DNA of 21,909 nt, from NCBI GenBank assembly GCA_049679965.1, contig JBAUGX010000243.1, positions 1 to 21,909 on the forward strand. The letters are read 5' to 3'. The stretch comes from 2-12-FULL-65-11 sp049679965 (GTDB lineage: Bacteria; Acidobacteriota; Vicinamibacteria; Vicinamibacterales; CAVVIG01). The translations under genes and the position numbers were made by a program. The notes beneath the pieces were generated by a model. The model had not been told where the DNA came from and searched no databases. It saw only the letters and a list, made by a program, of their open reading frames with translations. Shown here piece by piece: positions 19,654-21,909 of the stretch; position 1 is the stretch's first letter; the number at the start of each line of letters is the position of its first letter.

Positions 19654-20364
19654 TTACCTCAGCAGCAGTCCGAGGATGAGCGTGGGAGCGACGATCCCGA
19701 TCCCCAGAATCAGCCCCATCAGCACGCCGGAGATTGGGCGCCCGAAGTTCAGCGTCCAGCGCGAACCGTCGCGCGTGGGCACGAACAGGGCCGGGTCGGC
19801 GGGATTGCGATAGAAGTGGCCGCGCCTCCAGTGCTCGGCGACAAACGGCCGGGGCTCGGGACGGCCGACCCGGAGGTGAGTGGCAGCGGTGATGACGATG
19901 GTCAGCGCGATCCCGGAGAGCTCGAGGTAGCTGTACCAGGAGAGCCCGGCGCGTTCCCGCTGCCACATGTCTGAAAGCGCAACAGCGGCGTAGGCCTGGA
20001 ACAGCACCCAGACGAGCGCAATCAGCGCCACGCCCTCTGCGGCGACCGATGCGGCCTTGACGTCCTTGGCCTGGCTGTCGCGTGCGCCGTGCAGGCGGGA
20101 CAGCAGCAGCGCGCCGATGGCGCCCAGTGTCAGCGCCAGCGCGAGCTGAACGAAGACCGGCATCAGCACGCGCGGGTACGTCTTGAACTGCCAGCCGTTC
20201 GGCAGGCCGTTGTTCATGAAATGCACCGGGAGCAGCCAGGGGAGCGACGAGTAACGCGCCAGCAGAAACGCAAGGCTTTCGGTGATAGCCGCTGCGCCGC
20301 CCGCAATCGCAATGAAGGTGATCTCGGTCGGGCGGATGAAGCGAAGTCTCGCTGTTTCAGCCAC
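19654..20364 (-). CDS. Integral membrane protein with DUF1648- and DUF5808-like regions
   Basis: 236 residues with about five membrane segments: near 14-36, 67-90, 110-130, 148-165 and the C-terminal 210-235. The loop LPVHFMNNGLPNGW resembles DUF1648 (found in SdpI-type immunity and signalling proteins). The segment HFYRNPADPALFVPTRDGS followed by RWTLNFGRP resembles DUF5808. Both are from memory of the patterns. Function unknown; SdpI relatives sense or resist a toxic peptide. The start is GTG 20364, with TAAGAT 6 nt upstream overlapping the lipB stop. It lies upstream of the sigma factor gene with an 83-bp gap, so co-transcription is possible but the sigma gene may have its own promoter. 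Confidence 0.75.
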   Translation of the reverse strand: MAETARLRFIRPTEITFIAIAGGAAAITESLAFLLARYSSLPWLLPVHFMNNGLPNGWQFKTYPRVLMPVFVQLALALTLGAIGALLLSRLHGARDSQAKDVKAASVAAEGVALIALVWVLFQAYAAVALSDMWQRERAGLSWYSYLELSGIALTIVITAATHLRVGRPEPRPFVAEHWRRGHFYRNPADPALFVPTRDGSRWTLNFGRPISGVLMGLILGIGIVAPTLILGLLLR

Positions 20365-20370
20365 GGGCTA

Positions 20371-20376
20371 ATCTTA
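20371..20376 (-). promoter_or_regulatory. -10 element overlapping the lipB stop codon
   Basis: TAAGAT on the minus strand, 6 nt before the GTG at 20364. Its TAA is also the lipB stop codon (20374-20376). Suggests that the membrane protein gene is transcribed separately from lipB as a leaderless mRNA. Confidence 0.4.
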
Positions 20377-21108
20377 CAGCCCTCTCGATGTATTCAACCT
20401 ATTCCCCGCGTTGTCTACCTGCGGGTAGACTTCGTCGGCGGACTGCGAGGGGATGGTGCCGGCTGGTTTCCGCCCGAACACATCGCAAAAATGCCGGCCG
20501 ATGCGATCTTCGACGTCCGCTCGATCGACCGCGCGACCGAGCAGCCTTGCGAGCGATGTCACACCACGACCGGAGATTCCACAAGGAACGATCAGATCGA
20601 AGTACGAAAGGTCCGTGGTGACGTTGAGCGCAAAGCCATGGCTCGTGATCCATCGCGCGATGCGGATACCGATAGCTGCCAGCTTTTGATCCCCGACCCA
20701 CACGCCAGTCAGACCGTCGACGCGGTGCGCCGCCACGCCGTAGTCGGCGGCGCTGCGGATGAGCACTTCTTCAAGGTCGCGGACGTAGCGGTGGACGTCG
20801 CAGCGATCGGGCTGCAGGTCGATGATGGGATACCCAACGATCTGTCCCGGACCGTGGTAGGTGATGTCGCCGCCGCGGCCGGTCTCGTGGACCTCGACGC
20901 CGCGGCTGGCCAGCACGTCAGAGGGCGCGAGGATGTGCGCGCGGCCGCCGTCGCCCCGCACACCGAGTGTCAAGACATGCGGATGCTCGACAAACAGCAG
21001 CACATCATCCACACGGCCGGCGCGCCGGTCGTCGACGAGCGCGCGCTGCAGCGCCAGCGCGTCGGCGTACGGCACACGCCCGAGCTTTCGGATGTCAAGC
21101 GTTCGCAG
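20374..21108 (-). CDS. lipB: Octanoyl-[acyl carrier protein]:protein N-octanoyltransferase (LipB)
   Basis: Transfers octanoate from ACP to lipoyl domains, the first step of protein lipoylation. Family motifs are RGGDITYHGPGQIVGYPIIDL starting at residue 78 and the catalytic pair Lys142 (GDQKLAAIGIRI) and Cys176 (VPCGISGRGVTSL). 244 residues, normal. The reading frame has no ATG, GTG or TTG at the conserved N-terminus (RTLDIRKLGRVPYADAL). The best start is CTG at 21108, with GGAG 10 nt upstream, giving a 14-nt overlap with the end of the E2 gene. The next in-frame GTG would remove conserved residues. Being coupled to E2 fits its role: E2 is the substrate for lipoylation. Confidence 0.94.
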   Translation of the reverse strand: MRTLDIRKLGRVPYADALALQRALVDDRRAGRVDDVLLFVEHPHVLTLGVRGDGGRAHILAPSDVLASRGVEVHETGRGGDITYHGPGQIVGYPIIDLQPDRCDVHRYVRDLEEVLIRSAADYGVAAHRVDGLTGVWVGDQKLAAIGIRIARWITSHGFALNVTTDLSYFDLIVPCGISGRGVTSLARLLGRAVDRADVEDRIGRHFCDVFGRKPAGTIPSQSADEVYPQVDNAGNRLNTSRGL

Positions 21109-21909
21109 GATCCCAATTCTCCAAAGTGCCCTTGACGCGCGACAAAAACTCGTCGGCCACGGCGCCGTCGATGAGCCGGTGATCAAACCCCAAGGTGAGA
21201 TACGCCATCGGTCTGATGACAATCGTGTCCCCGACGACAACGGGCCGCTTGTCGATGCCGCCCACGCCAAGGATGGCGACCTGGGGGTGATTGATGATCG
21301 GCAGGCCCAGGAGCGCGCCGGACGCGCCCTGGTTGGTGATGGTGAAGGTGCCGCCGGTTACCTCCTCCGGTTTGAGCTGCTTGGCGCGCGCGCGGCTCGC
21401 GAGATCCGCCACGTCCCGGCTCAGGTCGAGCAGGCTCTTGCCGGCGGCGTGCTTCACGACCGGGACAATGAGTCCCCAGTCGAGCGCCACGGCGATCCCG
21501 ACATTGATCTCCTTGTGATAGATGACGTCGTCCCCATCGATGGAGGCGTTGACGGCGGGCACCGCGCCGAGCGCCTCGACGGCGGCCTTGATGATGAAGG
21601 AGAGAAAGGTCAGTTTGGCGCCCGCCCGCTCATAGCCGGCCTTCTTCGACTCGCGAATCTCGGCGACCCGCGAAAAGTTCACCTCGAACACCGAGTGCAC
21701 GTGCGCCGCGGCGCGGCGGCTCTCGACCATGTGCTCGGCGATCTTCTTCCGCATGACCGACATCTTTTCGATTCGTTCCGATCCGAGTGGCTGGCGGCTG
21801 GTGGCTGGTGGCTGGAGCAGCGACTGCCGACTGCCGACTGCCGACTGCTGACTGGAGGCCGGAGACTGAGATGCGACATACAGGAGGATGTCCCGCTTGG
21901 TCACGCGCC
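21095..21909 (-). CDS. Dihydrolipoamide acyltransferase E2 of a 2-oxoacid dehydrogenase complex (5' end cut)
   Basis: C-terminal part of E2, the core that moves acyl groups from lipoyl-lysine to CoA. The visible part begins at the end of the peripheral-subunit-binding domain (RVTKRDIL), followed by a Ser/Gln/Pro-rich linker, then the catalytic domain. The domain includes KKIAEHMVESRRAAAHVHSV, LSFIIKAAVEAL, INVGIAVALDWGLIVPVV, GTFTITNQG and the active-site motif DHRLIDGA (His and Asp). The lipoyl domain(s) and the start lie beyond the right edge. Whether it is pyruvate, 2-oxoglutarate or branched-chain specific cannot be said from this part. The linker is encoded by a heptamer repeat array. 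lipB overlaps its end. Confidence 0.93.
   Translation of the reverse strand, partial: RVTKRDILLYVASQSPASSQQSAVGSRQSLLQPPATSRQPLGSERIEKMSVMRKKIAEHMVESRRAAAHVHSVFEVNFSRVAEIRESKKAGYERAGAKLTFLSFIIKAAVEALGAVPAVNASIDGDDVIYHKEINVGIAVALDWGLIVPVVKHAAGKSLLDLSRDVADLASRARAKQLKPEEVTGGTFTITNQGASGALLGLPIINHPQVAILGVGGIDKRPVVVGDTIVIRPMAYLTLGFDHRLIDGAVADEFLSRVKGTLENWDPANA
21787..21856. repeat. Heptamer array 4, coding for the E2 interdomain linker
   Basis: Ten consecutive in-phase heptamers: GTGGCTG, GCGGCTG, GTGGCTG, GTGGCTG, GAGCAGC, GACTGCC three times, GACTGCT, GACTGGA. Two sub-families (GTGGCTG-like and GACTGCC-like) share phase. Because 7 is not a multiple of 3, the encoded peptide has a 7-residue period rich in Ser, Gln, Ala and Pro. 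Confidence 0.85.

Noticed and set aside
21787..21856. CRISPR-like or minisatellite array
   Set aside because: Units are 7 bp with no spacers and are translated as a protein linker, so it is not CRISPR; kept as a heptamer array.

Overview
This 21.9 kb window is GC-rich bacterial chromosome. It is almost fully coding and carries 27 recognisable genes, two of them cut by or abutting the window edges. The gene set is mostly core or near-core (peptide deformylase, ThiI, class I aldolase, MutY, YgfZ, LipB, 2-oxoacid dehydrogenase E2). Mixed in are a secreted sulfatase with a Gly/Arg-rich tail, two VapBC-type toxin-antitoxin modules, interspersed 'GTCCGGCTGAAGCCGGAC' hairpins and heptamer repeats. 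I infer an Acidobacteriota member, perhaps Vicinamibacteria. That placement rests on style and remembered features of such genomes, not on a marker gene. No phage, IS, CRISPR, tRNA or rRNA was seen.

Layout. 1-1530: the end of a toxin-antitoxin module (antitoxin complete, toxin off the left edge), then peptide deformylase divergent from a zinc-ribbon NUDIX hydrolase. 1527-4469: fba and thiI on the minus strand, then a small membrane-anchored hypothetical. 4473-7430: a secreted sulfatase and a Tat-exported zinc dehydrogenase with a canonical promoter. 7560-9310: corrinoid adenosyltransferase divergent from a short mutY-mutT pair that resembles a GO-type oxidised-guanine repair unit. 9311-9546: a nested inverted-repeat element. 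9547-12560: ygfZ, divergent from an exported alpha/beta-hydrolase-fold protein with a Gly at the nucleophile position, which is translationally coupled to an FHA protein. 12563-13517: a VapBC module and a decayed ORF. 13529-14974: a large SEC-C protein of unknown role. 15056-16071: a metallo-beta-lactamase-fold hydrolase divergent from an atypical receiver. 16123-17990: an SDR / small helical protein / membrane-anchored pseudokinase operon. 18108-20364: an LDH/MDH-fold protein without catalytic residues, an ECF sigma factor and a DUF1648/DUF5808-like membrane protein. 20374-21909: lipB overlapping the 3' end of an E2 acyltransferase gene, linking lipoyl attachment to its target.

Three sequence-level themes stand out. 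First, many genes have a TANNNT hexamer only 6-9 nt before the start codon, which implies leaderless transcription. Two divergent pairs share an almost symmetric, overlapping bidirectional -10. Second, short period-7 repeat arrays with unrelated unit sequences sit at gene or domain junctions. Third, several proteins keep a fold but have lost catalytic residues: the pseudokinase, the pseudo-LDH, the Ser-to-Gly hydrolase and the Lys-less receiver. No single undescribed defence or mobile system is evident. The best candidates for new biology are the pseudokinase operon, the promoter architecture and the heptamer arrays.
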